The notes: generated from the letters alone by a model not told the origin. Positions 36,695 to 44,930 are shown, counted from the stretch's first letter. The stretch: 64,000 nucleotides of DNA from Bradyrhizobium icense (GCF_001693385.1 NZ_CP016428.1:1178001-1242000); one strand, 5' to 3'. Numbers and translations are program-made.

Positions 36695-36749
36695 GCTATG
36701 CTATCCTTGCGTCGAATGCAGAACATATGGCCTTGCGACTGCGCCGGTC

Positions 36750-37016
36750 GAGATTGCACATGATCGTGGGCTTTCATACCTGCTAACCTTGTCAGGTATC
36801 CTCGGGGAGCCGCGCCATGGTGCACTACTGTCCGACGGTCAGGACGAAATGATTGACCGTTTGCTCGCCAGCCACCGCTCGGCGAGGTCGGTCATTTGGC
36901 CGCTGCTGGAATCCATTTTTCTGTTCGATATATTGACAATCCCCAAAAGTGTTCGGCCTGCTTTGCGTACGCGATTCCGATTTTCGTGAGCTTCTTCGAG
37001 CTGAAGCCCCGGCCGG
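36750..37016 (+). pseudogene. frameshifted relic of the sensor-kinase N-terminal region
   Basis: This segment aligns over about 270 bases with the promoter and first 60 codons of the kinase gene at 25734-26789. The frame reads RLLASHRSARSVIWPLLESI, FLFDI; after one lost base the match goes on in the next frame with CSACFAYAIPIFVSFFELKP. The intact kinase reads CFAYAIPILLSLFELKPRP. Beyond 37016 similarity stops, and no His box or ATPase part follows before the glycosyltransferase gene. It is therefore a partial, dead duplicate. Confidence 0.72.
36776..36799. promoter_or_regulatory. dyad upstream of kinase relic (copy of the 26845 site)
   Basis: ATACCTG-N10-CAGGTAT, arms of 7 bases. The 10-base spacer CTAACCTTGT differs from the other copy (TTAACCTTAT, same direction) at only two positions. 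It has stayed intact although the gene behind it has decayed. Confidence 0.45.
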
Positions 37017-37230
37017 TCCTTGCAGTCCTTATCAAGGACATTGCGGCGTATGCATTGCGTCTCGCAGCGATACTTCGTGCCTCCAGAATTGTGCGTCGGG
37101 TCGCCGGCGGACGTCCCCTGTGGCGTGGAAACCAACGAAAACTGTCCGAGTTGTAGGTCGATACGAGTCCAAGCATCTCCCGCCGTTCAGGGCGCTGCTG
37201 CTATCGGCAATTCGCCGCGATGGAGAGAGA

Positions 37231-38739
37231 ATGAACGTCCATATTGAATCCGTCGAAGTTGAGCCAGGCTACCGGCTCGAAGACTACGCCGAGTACAACT
37301 ACTTGACCTCGCAGGTTGCGGATCTCGAGGCCGCCGCGCGAATTTCCGTGCCGCTACTGACCGGCCGCAAGATATGGATGGTCAGTTCGACGAGGCAGGG
37401 AGGTGGCGTGGCCGAGGGCCTGCCCCGTGTCGTTTCCTTGATGCGACAGCTCGGACTCTCTGTGGAATGGGTTGTTATCCACAGCCCGGACCCGGCGTTC
37501 TTCGCATTAACAAAGCGCGTCCATAACCATCTGCACGGCGTGGGCAAGACCGGACTTGGCCGACGGGACCGCGAGCTCTACGATGGTGTGAGCACCCGGC
37601 TTGCCGATGAGTTCGCCAGCGAACTCGGCTCCGACGACATCTTGATCGTTCATGACCCACAGCCGCTTGGAATGGGTGCGCGCCTAAAAGCGAAGCGCGG
37701 CCTGCCGACGATCTGGCGCTGTCACGTCGGTTTCGACCAGACCGTACCTGTTAGTGAAGAGGCTTGGCAGTTTCTGAAGGCCGATGTCCTCGCATACGAC
37801 CGCAGCATCTTCACGCTCGACGCATACGTACCTTCTTTTCTATCAGGAAAGGCAGCGATCATCCCGCCAGGGATAGACCCGCTGACGCACAAGAACCGCG
37901 AACTCTCGGTGCCTAAGACATCGGGCATCCTGATCGACGCCGCGTTGGCTGCGACGATGCATCCGGTGCTCACTCCGCCGTTCGAGGCGCCGGCTTTACG
38001 GCTCCAAGTCGATGGGAGCTTCAAGTCTGCGGTGTTCCCGGAGGACCTAGGCCTGCTCTTCCGTCCTATACTGACCCAGATCTCTCGATGGGACCGGCTG
38101 AAGGGCGTCGGCCCGTTGCTGGATGCTTTCGTGCTCCTCAAGAGAGGAAAGCCTGCACGGGCCCGGAGCGATCGGCACCAACTCTCCATTGATCACGCGC
38201 GGCTGGTCCTCGCCGGTCCTGAGCCGGAAGGTGTACAGGATGATCCCGAAGCCTTGGAAGTATTGACCGAGTTATGTGAGCGATGGAGCAACTTGCCGCC
38301 TGAACTCAAGCATGAAATCGCGATTCTAAAGCTGCCTTTGGCCTCGGTTAAGCAAAACGCGCTGATGGTGAATGCCTTACAGCGCTGTTCAACGGTCGTA
38401 GTGCAAAACTCAGTTCGTGAAGGCTTCGGTCTCACCGTTGCCGAGGCAATGTGGAAGACTCGTCCGGTGATGGGAGGTGCAGCGGCAGGTATTCGGGCTC
38501 AACTTGTCGATGGAACTACAGGCCGTCTCGTGGATGATCCCGGGAATGCTTAGGCGGTCGCAGACACGCTCGATGCGATGCTCGCAGATGACAAGGAGCG
38601 CGAGGTCTGGGGACGAAATGCGCGTGACCGCGTAAGCCGCGAATTCCTGATCTTCAACGAGGCACGCCGTTGGCTGCTGCTCCTGGCGGAAGTTGCCTCC
38701 ACACCCAGGTCCGGTGAACCGATCCTTGTCTCTAAATAG
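37231..38739 (+). pseudogene. trehalose-synthase-like GT4 glycosyltransferase interrupted by in-frame TAG
   Basis: From ATG 37231 (after GGAGAG) the frame runs 440 codons with GT4 features. These are KIWMVSSTRQGGGVAEGLPR at the N-terminus, ILIVHDPQPLGMGARL, IWRCHVGFDQ, TQISRWDRLKG, and NSVREGFGLTVAEAMWKTRP with the EX7E motif. This order fits trehalose synthase TreT-like proteins that join a sugar nucleotide and glucose. A TAG at 38551-38553 then interrupts the last domain (DDPGNA-stop-AVADTLDAML). The same frame continues 61 further codons with good similarity to TAG at 38737. The active-site part is complete, so a shortened protein might still be made. Most simply it is a recent nonsense mutation. 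Confidence 0.8.
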
Positions 38740-39061
38740 CCAGTCACGGCAGAAGGGCGGAAGACCATCCGTCGTTCCTCGACACGGCGGCAATGCTTCA
38801 AGCGCAGCTTCCTCTTTGACGCATTCGGTCGGCGTTCCGGCTCCGGCCGCTCTCACGCTTGAACAGCGCGACCATGTCTGCGTCCATCATCCGCGCGAGA
38901 CGAACTTCAGGAAGAACATGCTGTCCACACGGATATCGTCGTAATTGATCAGCCAACTCTTGATTGGCGTCGGCATCGCCGCATGCCCCTGTTGTGCCCC
39001 AGCTTTTTGGGGCACGCCTTCAGGGAATTGGTTCAGCAAATGATTGAAAATAAAGATTTAA
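38740..39061. other. spacer with hairpin and short coding trace
   Basis: GTGCCCCA and TGGGGCAC (38994-39015) form a perfect 8-base stem. On the minus strand, 38887-38976 could encode a 29-residue end piece reading IKSWLINYDDIRVDSMFFLK. It looks like a real C-terminus without the rest of its gene. Otherwise nothing is recognised before the tRNA. Confidence 0.3.
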
Positions 39062-39136
39062 TGGTGGACGCACAAGGGATCGAACCTTGGACCTCTCCCG
39101 TGTGAAGGGAACGCTCTCCCGCTGAGCTATGCGTCC
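39062..39136 (-). tRNA. tRNA-Val (anticodon CAC)
   Basis: The minus strand reads GGACGCATAGCTCAGCGGGA and so on, with an acceptor stem GGACGCA/TGCGTCC. The D arm is AGCTCAGCGGGAGAGC, the anticodon loop TTCACAC gives anticodon CAC, the T arm has GGTTCGATCC, and the 3' CCA is encoded. All stems close. It decodes GUG valine codons. Placed between the accessory stretch and core genes. Confidence 0.97.
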
Positions 39137-39252
39137 GGGAAGTGTGGGCAAACAATGGGCCCTGTCAGAGCCCGCGATTTACGAAGGACCAACCCCTAGT
39201 GTCAAGCGATCAGTCGGACCGTCGCGTCGCGTTTTCGCGTGGGGCGGGGGAA

Positions 39253-40536
39253 TTACGCTCCCTGCTGGCGGGCCCGCGAGGCGTGCGACTGCAGCGCGCG
39301 GATGCGCTCGGCCAGCGTCCCGCCGCCTTCCGACATGGCGGGGGCGGCACCGGCGACGTCGTTGGCGGGCTTGGCCGGCACTTTCGGCGCGGGTTCCGCC
39401 GCCAGCATGGCCTCGATCGCCGAGTTCGGACCCTCGAGCTGCATCGCGAGTTTTGCAACTTCGGCCGCGATGTCGTTGATACGCTCGCGCAACAGCGCGT
39501 TTTCCATGCGCTCGGTCGCCCAGGAGCTTTCGGCCTGCTGCTGGATCGCGTTGATGTCGCGCTGCAGTTTGGCGCGCTCGTCGCGGGCGATGCGAAGCTG
39601 TTCTTCCACCGCCGCCTTTTCGGTGCGCAACTTCTCGATCGCCACGGAAGTGCCGCCGCCCGACAGGCTCGCGACTTCGTTGCGCAGATCCATCATGATG
39701 CGCTCGGCAGCCGCATTGGTCTGCCGGAGCTGATTGTTCTCGTATTCGCGTTCGGCCAGGATCTTGCCTTGCGTCGCCAGCCGCGCTTCGAGGTCGCCAA
39801 CGCGGTTGCCGAGCATCTCGGCTTCCTTGACCTGGACGATCAATTGCCGGTCGAGATCGGTGACGCGCTGGCTCAGGTTTTCGACGCGGCTGCGCGCGTC
39901 CATCAGTTCGCGCGTCGCATGCTCGGACTCGGCGCGCTCGTGCGTGAGGCGGGCCTGGGTTGCCGAAAATTCCTTTTCGGCATCGCCGACGCGGCCCTTC
40001 AGTTCCTCGATCTGCGTGCGCACCGCGACCAGCTCGACCTGGCGGCTGTCCGCCATCATCGAACGGTTGTTCAATTCGTGATTGATCCTGGCGAGTTCGG
40101 CCTGCTTGTCGGTCAGCGCCTGCTCGGCGTTGCGCAACAGTTCGGTCTTGGCCGCGAATTCCTCTTCGGTGGCGCGTAGCTGCTCCTTCATTGCCTTCTC
40201 GCGCGCTTCGAGCGCGAAGATCGTGGCGTTCTTTTCGCCGAGCTCGATCTTCATGCGGTTGATCGCATCGCTCTTCTTGCCGAGTTCGGCGAGCTGGCTC
40301 GTGGTCTTGTTCTTGAGTTGCTCGACGCTCATTTCGAGCCGCCGCGCCGACATCGCGAATTCCGCGCGCAACTGATCCTTGTCGGCCTGGATTTCAGCCA
40401 TTGACAGCGGGGTCGCCGCCTCCAGCCGCCGGGTCGTCAGGCGCACCGCGCGGTTATGCACCAGCGGCACGATCATCAGGCCGAACAACATCGAGACCAG
40501 AAAACCGATCGCCAGATACATGATCGGTTCGATCAT
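39253..40536 (-). CDS. membrane-anchored coiled-coil protein
   Basis: A 427-residue protein. One N-terminal membrane helix (MYLAIGFLVSMLFGLMIVPL) is followed by about 340 residues of nearly unbroken heptad-rich coiled coil (QLRATEEEFAAKTELLRNAE, then ARSRVENLSQRVTDLDRQL). A Pro/Ala-rich linker and a short C-terminal helix (GTLAERIRALQSHASRARQQ) end it. Similar anchored coiled-coil proteins are conserved in Bradyrhizobium; no function is known. The type II-like topology places the coil in the cytoplasm, suggesting a scaffold role. Upstream lies eipA in the same direction. Confidence 0.87.
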   Translation of the reverse strand: MIEPIMYLAIGFLVSMLFGLMIVPLVHNRAVRLTTRRLEAATPLSMAEIQADKDQLRAEFAMSARRLEMSVEQLKNKTTSQLAELGKKSDAINRMKIELGEKNATIFALEAREKAMKEQLRATEEEFAAKTELLRNAEQALTDKQAELARINHELNNRSMMADSRQVELVAVRTQIEELKGRVGDAEKEFSATQARLTHERAESEHATRELMDARSRVENLSQRVTDLDRQLIVQVKEAEMLGNRVGDLEARLATQGKILAEREYENNQLRQTNAAAERIMMDLRNEVASLSGGGTSVAIEKLRTEKAAVEEQLRIARDERAKLQRDINAIQQQAESSWATERMENALLRERINDIAAEVAKLAMQLEGPNSAIEAMLAAEPAPKVPAKPANDVAGAAPAMSEGGGTLAERIRALQSHASRARQQGA

Positions 40537-40666
40537 GGATGGTTACTCCACACAGGCAAGGAATCGTTAACAACATTGCCACGCCAGCCCGACCCCGCGC
40601 CAGCCCAATGCCGCGTTAACCTGAATCCGTCCGGGGAGACTTGGCGTCTTTGCTTGAAAGATGGGC

Positions 40667-41302
40667 TTAGAACGGGTTCCAGGTCGCCCGCGGAGTATAT
40701 TTGAGATACCCGACATTGGCGCCGAGCCTTAAGCCGATGCCGGAACGGATCGGCACCAGCACGATGTTGTTGGCGGTCAGCGCGGTCATGCCGAAGCCGC
40801 CGACAATGTAGGCGGAGCCGTCGATGCCGACGAAGCGCTGGTAGATCGCGCTGGTGGCGGGCAGGTTGTAGACCAGCGTCATCGTGCGCGCGCCGTCGCC
40901 GCCCCAGTCGAAGCCGACCGATGGCCCCTGCCAGTAGACCCGCAGATCGCCGGCATTCTTGGTGTAGAGCGTGCCTTCGCCGTACCGCAGGCCCGCCACA
41001 AAAGCGCCTGAGCCCTCTTCGCCCAGCACGTAACCATTGGGCAGGCCCCATTGGCTGACCGCGCGCTCGATGACCGACGCCAGGCCGCGCGAGACGTTGC
41101 CGAAGAACTTGTGTCCGGCCGACACCAGCTCCTCGGGCCCGAATGTCTCGGGTCCCGGCTGGCGCTGCGGCGGCGGATAAGGCCCAGGCCCCGGCTGCTG
41201 CGCCGGGTACGCCGGTGGCGGCGCCTGCTGCGCGGAAGCTGGCACGGTCCAGCACATCAGCGCGGCGAACGTCACCGCGGCAAGGCGTGAAGCAAACGTC
41301 AT
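40667..41302 (-). CDS. eipA: EipA/DUF1134 family envelope protein
   Basis: A 211-residue periplasmic protein. The signal peptide (FASRLAAVTFAALMCWTVPA) is followed by a Pro/Gln-rich linker of about 30 residues (PPPAYPAQQPGPGPYPPPQ). The DUF1134 domain begins at FGPEELVSAGHKFFGNVSRG and contains VGFDWGGDGARTMTLVYNLP. In Brucella, EipA is a small beta-barrel needed for envelope integrity. The family is conserved across alphaproteobacteria. Complete and normal in length. Its 5' side is next to the 41.4-43.4 kb cassette. Confidence 0.92.
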   Translation of the reverse strand: MTFASRLAAVTFAALMCWTVPASAQQAPPPAYPAQQPGPGPYPPPQRQPGPETFGPEELVSAGHKFFGNVSRGLASVIERAVSQWGLPNGYVLGEEGSGAFVAGLRYGEGTLYTKNAGDLRVYWQGPSVGFDWGGDGARTMTLVYNLPATSAIYQRFVGIDGSAYIVGGFGMTALTANNIVLVPIRSGIGLRLGANVGYLKYTPRATWNPF

Positions 41303-41412
41303 GAAAGAACCCCTGGCATCGAAATTCTGGCCGCCGCCTTAACCTGACGCCAACAGCATGGCTCTAGGTTGCGCCCAGTGTCCCCTCGACTCGCATGTTA
41401 TCGGCACCAACT

Positions 41413-41448
41413 ATGACGGCACAACGGCATTGCCGGAATTGATACGGG
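41413..41448. repeat. left boundary repeat of the XRE/ImmA cassette
   Basis: The 17 bases ATGACGGCACAACGGCA are identical to 43414-43430, the first codons of the YHS-domain gene. Overlapping them, ACAACGGCATTGCCGG-AATTGATACG (41421-41446) matches 43319-43344 at 23 of 26 positions. So this end carries both repeat types fused. Confidence 0.65.
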
Positions 41449-41535
41449 CAAGTTTCTACATGAAAACGGGGCAAAGGCACCGGGTGGACGTGCAAAAGCT
41501 GGGAAAATCGGTTGAGAAGCGCAGTTTGGCTTGAC

Positions 41536-41581
41536 CATGTTAATTTTCTCTGCCACAAATGAGGTCCCGAAAATTAACATG
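41536..41581. promoter_or_regulatory. perfect 13-base inverted repeat before the cassette genes
   Basis: CATGTTAATTTTC at 41536-41548 and its exact reverse complement at 41569-41581 are separated by 20 bases and end 10 bases before the first start codon. A bound repressor would block transcription or translation. The XRE-domain protein encoded second in the operon is the obvious candidate. An RNA hairpin close to the start codon is the alternative. Confidence 0.6.
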
Positions 41582-41591
41582 AGACCCCCGA

Positions 41592-42236
41592 ATGCCTGCC
41601 GACCGCATTATTGCACAGGAATACGAAGTCGCGTCTCGTTTGGATCAACTCGGCCTGTCCGCCCCTGAATTGATCGGAGTTGTCCATCAGGCCGTCGCCG
41701 CCAAGGCAGGCTTTGTCCTGAACCAGCCCGTCAATGCAGCCGGACAGCTTTCTTACATCTATGGAACCGGCGCCTTGCGCGATGCTCTGCGCTCCAAAGG
41801 TTGGGAAATCGACCGGACCGGAAACATTGAAGCTACCTTCGATCCTAGAACTGGCGTCAAGATCGTTTTCCAGAATGCCGACAGCGCATGCGAGGACAAC
41901 CGCGACCCGAAGGCGATTTCCAATAAGGGCCCCGCTGCCAGCAAGGCCGTCGATCTGGGCCAGCAGAACCTTTTTCCCGAATTCGACGCAGAAGAACGTG
42001 AAAAGCATCAGCGCGAAAACGCCGCGCTCTGGTACCTCTTCGTCTACATCAATGGCGATGATGTGCGCGCGGAGCTTTCGTTCCCGAAGCGCATTGAAGA
42101 TGGCCAGTTTAAGGGCTTCAACGAGCGCATTTACATCATCAAGGCGGGCGAGTGGGCCAGCATGATGCCGCAGGTGATCGATGGCGACGAGGGCCCGGCG
42201 CAGGATTTCGAAATCAACGTCACGCGGAAGCGCTAA
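41592..42236 (+). CDS. unrecognised protein, first gene of the XRE/ImmA cassette
   Basis: A 214-residue soluble protein that I cannot place in a family. Residues 1-45 are helical (AQEYEVASRLDQLGLSAPEL, then GVVHQAVAAKA). A mixed region follows: GALRDALRSKGWEIDRTGNI, then TGVKIVFQNADSACEDNRDP, then KGPAASKAVDLGQQNLFPEF. The last third looks beta-rich (WYLFVYINGDDVRAELSFPK, ERIYIIKAGEW). No membrane segment and no classic nuclease or toxin motif. The next gene begins 5 bases after the stop. I have an impression that proteins of this shape occur before XRE/ImmA genes elsewhere, but could not check. Effector or toxin candidate. Confidence 0.85.
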   Translation: MPADRIIAQEYEVASRLDQLGLSAPELIGVVHQAVAAKAGFVLNQPVNAAGQLSYIYGTGALRDALRSKGWEIDRTGNIEATFDPRTGVKIVFQNADSACEDNRDPKAISNKGPAASKAVDLGQQNLFPEFDAEEREKHQRENAALWYLFVYINGDDVRAELSFPKRIEDGQFKGFNERIYIIKAGEWASMMPQVIDGDEGPAQDFEINVTRKR

Positions 42237-42241
42237 GTTCG

Positions 42242-43312
42242 ATGTTCAATCCGCAGAGATTGAGCCTCGCCCGGAAACGGCGGCGGCTCAGCAGCAAAGG
42301 ACTGGCTGAACTGATCGGTATGTCGCCGGTTACAGTCACTCGCTTAGAGAAGGCGAACAATGAGCCGGAGCCGGAGACGGTCGATTTGATCGCAAGAAAG
42401 CTCGGGTTCCCAAGAGAGTTCTTTTTTGGCGACGACATTGATGATCTGGACAAGAACTCGGCCAGTTTCCGCAGCCTGACGTCGATGACTGCTCGCGAAC
42501 GCGACGCGGCGTTGGCATCAGGTTCATTGGCGTATCTATTCTCGGATTACATTTCGACTAAGTTCAACTTGCCGGAACCGCAACTCATAGACTTGTCTCA
42601 TGAGCGCGACCCGGCTGCCGCAGCCAGAACGCTTCGGCAGGTCTGGGCTCTTGGTGAGCAGCCGATCAGCAGCATGATTAAGCTGTTGGAGGCAAAGGGC
42701 GTCCGGGTATTTTCGTTAGCTGAGAATACGAAGAACGTGGACGCTTTTTCCTGTTGGCGAAATGATGTCCCGTACGTGTTTCTAAACACCTTCAAGTCGG
42801 CAGAGCGAAGCCGCCTAGATGCTGCGCACGAATTAGCGCATTTGGTTCTGCACAAGCACGGCGGTCCTCGGCAAGGACGTGATGCGGAAATGGAAGCAAA
42901 CAACTTTGCCTCCTCATTCTTGATGCCAACGGCGGATGTTAGATCGCGCATTCCGTTCGTCAGAAGGCTTGACGATTTAGTCGCCGCTAAAAGGCGTTGG
43001 GGGGTATCAACGTCTGCTCTCGCCTATCGCCTGCATAAACTGGGCATATTGAGCGACTGGCAGTACCGGACGTTCTGTATCCAGATCAATCAAAGAGGCT
43101 ATCGGACCGATGAGCCTAATGGCTTGCCGAGAGAACAGTCAGTGATTTGGAAGAAGGTCTTCACCGAGCTTTGGGGCGAGCGGATTTCCAAGAACCAGAT
43201 TGCAGCCGATCTGCAACTTCCGACACAGGAACTGGAGAATTTGGTTTTCGGGCTTACCGGCAATACTGAACCGCCGGAGCGCATTGGGCGGCCTAGCCTC
43301 AAAGCGGTGTGA
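42242..43312 (+). CDS. XRE-family regulator with ImmA/IrrE metallopeptidase domain
   Basis: A 356-residue two-domain protein. Residues 5-65 form an XRE helix-turn-helix (RLSLARKRRRLSSKGLAELI, then MSPVTVTRLEKANNEPEPET). Residues 150-270 hold the ImmA/IrrE Zn-peptidase: LDAAHELAHLVLH with HExxH, and EANNFASSFLMP with the third ligand Glu. A C-terminal helical part of about 90 residues follows. In ImmA-type systems such a protease cuts a partner repressor; in fused XRE-ImmA proteins (IrrE, RosB types) it self-activates or controls a neighbour. Paired with an unknown gene and an inverted repeat, it likely regulates the cassette. Start 42242; the frame is open earlier inside the first gene. Confidence 0.93.
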   Translation: MFNPQRLSLARKRRRLSSKGLAELIGMSPVTVTRLEKANNEPEPETVDLIARKLGFPREFFFGDDIDDLDKNSASFRSLTSMTARERDAALASGSLAYLFSDYISTKFNLPEPQLIDLSHERDPAAAARTLRQVWALGEQPISSMIKLLEAKGVRVFSLAENTKNVDAFSCWRNDVPYVFLNTFKSAERSRLDAAHELAHLVLHKHGGPRQGRDAEMEANNFASSFLMPTADVRSRIPFVRRLDDLVAAKRRWGVSTSALAYRLHKLGILSDWQYRTFCIQINQRGYRTDEPNGLPREQSVIWKKVFTELWGERISKNQIAADLQLPTQELENLVFGLTGNTEPPERIGRPSLKAV

Positions 43313-43318
43313 GCGCGC

Positions 43319-43346
43319 TACAACGGCGTTGACGGTATTGATACGA
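43319..43346. repeat. right inner repeat of the cassette
   Basis: ACAACGGCGTTGACGGTATTGATACG starts 7 bases after the XRE/ImmA stop and matches the left boundary (41421-41446) at 23 of 26 positions in the same orientation. The gene pair is thus tightly bracketed by this direct repeat. Confidence 0.6.
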
Positions 43347-43413
43347 ATAGGTGCCTATCTCTTCTGGCGAAAGGCAGTTTCATGCCATCGACCCAACCAA
43401 ATGGGCGTTGTTG

Positions 43414-43430
43414 ATGACGGCACAACGGCA
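43414..43430. repeat. right 17-base direct repeat (attachment-like)
   Basis: Identical to 41413-41429. Here it is the start codon and next codons of the YHS-domain gene. The left copy lies directly downstream of what would be that gene's original upstream region, as expected if an insertion regenerated the 5' end. Confidence 0.6.
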
Positions 43431-43920
43431 GGAAAGATACGGTTGGCGCCCCCAAATGGCCCTTTTTGCCTTATTGGCAGGGTTTTTTTGCGTAGCCAGC
43501 CTTGATTTTGCCGCGCGCGCCGCGACCACCGAGCGGGTGGTGGTGAACCGCTATTCCGGCCTCGCGATCGGAGGCTTCGATCCCGTCGCCTATTTTACGG
43601 AATCAATGGCCATCGAGGGGTTGCCTGATTTCGAGGCTCGCGAAGCCGGCGCCGTCTGGCGTTTCCGCAACGAGGGCAATCGCGCCTCTTTCGTCGCGCA
43701 TCCGGAAATCTACGGGCCTCAGTTCGGTGGCTATGACCCGGTCGATCTGGGGCGGGGGGTAACCTATCCGGGCAACCCGCGCTTCTGGGTGGTTGCGGGC
43801 CAGCGGCTCTATTTGTTCGGCCGCGAGGACAACCGCGATGCATTCGCCGCCGAGCCGGCGCGTTTCCTGAAAGACGCCGTCGCGCGCTGGCCGGGGCTGG
43901 AGCAAGGGCTGGCGCAGTAG
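43414..43920 (+). CDS. exported YHS-domain protein
   Basis: A 168-residue protein. N-terminal signal or anchor (MALFALLAGFFCVASLDFAA), then a YHS-like domain: VVNRYSGLAIGGFDPVAYFT, VWRFRNEGNRASFVAHPEIY, and YLFGREDNRDAFAAEPARF. The characteristic Cys of metal-binding YHS domains is missing, as in other exported members that begin GxDPVAYF. Start at 43414, which makes the first codons part of the direct repeat. No clear ribosome-binding site remains upstream, so the insertion may have cut the gene from its promoter and leader. Function unknown. Confidence 0.85.
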   Translation: MTAQRQERYGWRPQMALFALLAGFFCVASLDFAARAATTERVVVNRYSGLAIGGFDPVAYFTESMAIEGLPDFEAREAGAVWRFRNEGNRASFVAHPEIYGPQFGGYDPVDLGRGVTYPGNPRFWVVAGQRLYLFGREDNRDAFAAEPARFLKDAVARWPGLEQGLAQ

Positions 43921-43941
43921 TTTCGCCTGTAGCAAACTTCC

Positions 43942-44784
43942 CTAGCCCGGGCGAGCGAGCGACCCCGGGAACAGTGCCGTCGGATCGCCCCAGGCGATGA
44001 ATTCCGGAACGATGAAGCCCATCCGTCCCGTGCCAAATTGCAGGGCGGCGCCGTTTGAATCCGCGATCCTGCCGCCGGCGGCCGCGACGACCGCATGGCC
44101 CGCCGCTATGTCCCATTCCGAGGTCGGCGAGAGCCGGGGATAGATATCGACGGAGCCTTCGGCCACCCGGCCCAGTTTGACCGCCGAGCCAAGCTCGCAC
44201 CGTACCGCCCCCGGTCTTTCGGCAATAAAGGCTTCGGTTCTGGCGTCGCCATGCGAGCGGCTGACCGCGACGGTCCATGGCTGGCCGCGCGGCGGGCAAG
44301 GGCGGGTATGAATCGGCTCGACCAGCGGCTTACCCTTGCCGAGCGTCAGCCGCTCGGCGCCGCGTCCGACAATGCCGCGCCAGATCAGCCCGAGCGCGGG
44401 TGCGCTGATAATGCCAAGCAGCGGCACGCCGTGGGTCACCAGCGCCAGGTTGACGGTGAATTCGTTGCGGCCGGCTACGAATTCCTTGGTGCCGTCGAGC
44501 GGGTCGATCAGAAAGAAGCTGTCCTTATTGGGCAGCGCGGACGTTTGGGCGCGCTCTTCCGACAGCGCAGGTATTTCGGGTGCCACTTGGGCAAGGCCCT
44601 CGGCGATGATTCGATCGGCCGCCAGATCGGCCTCCGTTACCGGCGAGCCGTCGGTCTTGCCGTCGACTTTCATGGCGGAACGGTTGACGGCGAGGATAGC
44701 GGCGCCGGCCCGGATCACGATCTCGGTCAGCGGTTCGATCAGAGCTGCTGCGGCCTCACGGTCGAGTGGACGTGCTTCATTCAT
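43942..44784 (-). CDS. cysQ: CysQ-like 3'(2'),5'-bisphosphate nucleotidase
   Basis: A 280-residue Mg-dependent phosphatase of the inositol monophosphatase superfamily. Motif A is FFLIDPLDGTKEFVAG, where GTKEF marks the CysQ branch. An early acidic motif is in PALSEERAQ, and motif B is SEWDIAAGHAVVAAAGG. It removes the 3' phosphate from PAP/PAPS, keeping sulfate assimilation running. Normal length and complete. It stands opposite to chpT with 146 bases between starts. Confidence 0.92.
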   Translation of the reverse strand: MNEARPLDREAAAALIEPLTEIVIRAGAAILAVNRSAMKVDGKTDGSPVTEADLAADRIIAEGLAQVAPEIPALSEERAQTSALPNKDSFFLIDPLDGTKEFVAGRNEFTVNLALVTHGVPLLGIISAPALGLIWRGIVGRGAERLTLGKGKPLVEPIHTRPCPPRGQPWTVAVSRSHGDARTEAFIAERPGAVRCELGSAVKLGRVAEGSVDIYPRLSPTSEWDIAAGHAVVAAAGGRIADSNGAALQFGTGRMGFIVPEFIAWGDPTALFPGSLARPG

Positions 44785-44930
44785 GAGCTCGGCCCATTTG
44801 CGGTTCGTCCTGCCTTACCATGGCCGCCCTGTGCTGGCAGCACAGGGCTGCGCAGTGTATCAAATCGACAAGCAAGCGTGATTCGTAACGGCCCGCCAGC
44901 AATCGCGACTCGGCGGCTTTCCAGGAACCC

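Larger units (their letters stand above)
41413..43430. mobile_element. putative integrase-less two-gene cassette inserted at the start of the YHS gene
   Basis: About 2.0 kb lies between exact 17-base direct repeats that copy the start of the YHS-domain gene. It holds only the inverted repeat, an unrecognised gene and an XRE/ImmA gene, plus a second, imperfect 26-base direct repeat just inside. The genes look lower in GC than their neighbours. There is no transposase or integrase, so movement would need a helper. Insertion is inferred from the repeats. Confidence 0.45.

Noticed and set aside
38887..38976. 29-codon minus-strand piece ending in FLKFVSRG
   Set aside because: Looks like a genuine C-terminus but there is no upstream part of a gene, so I keep it only as a trace in the spacer entry.
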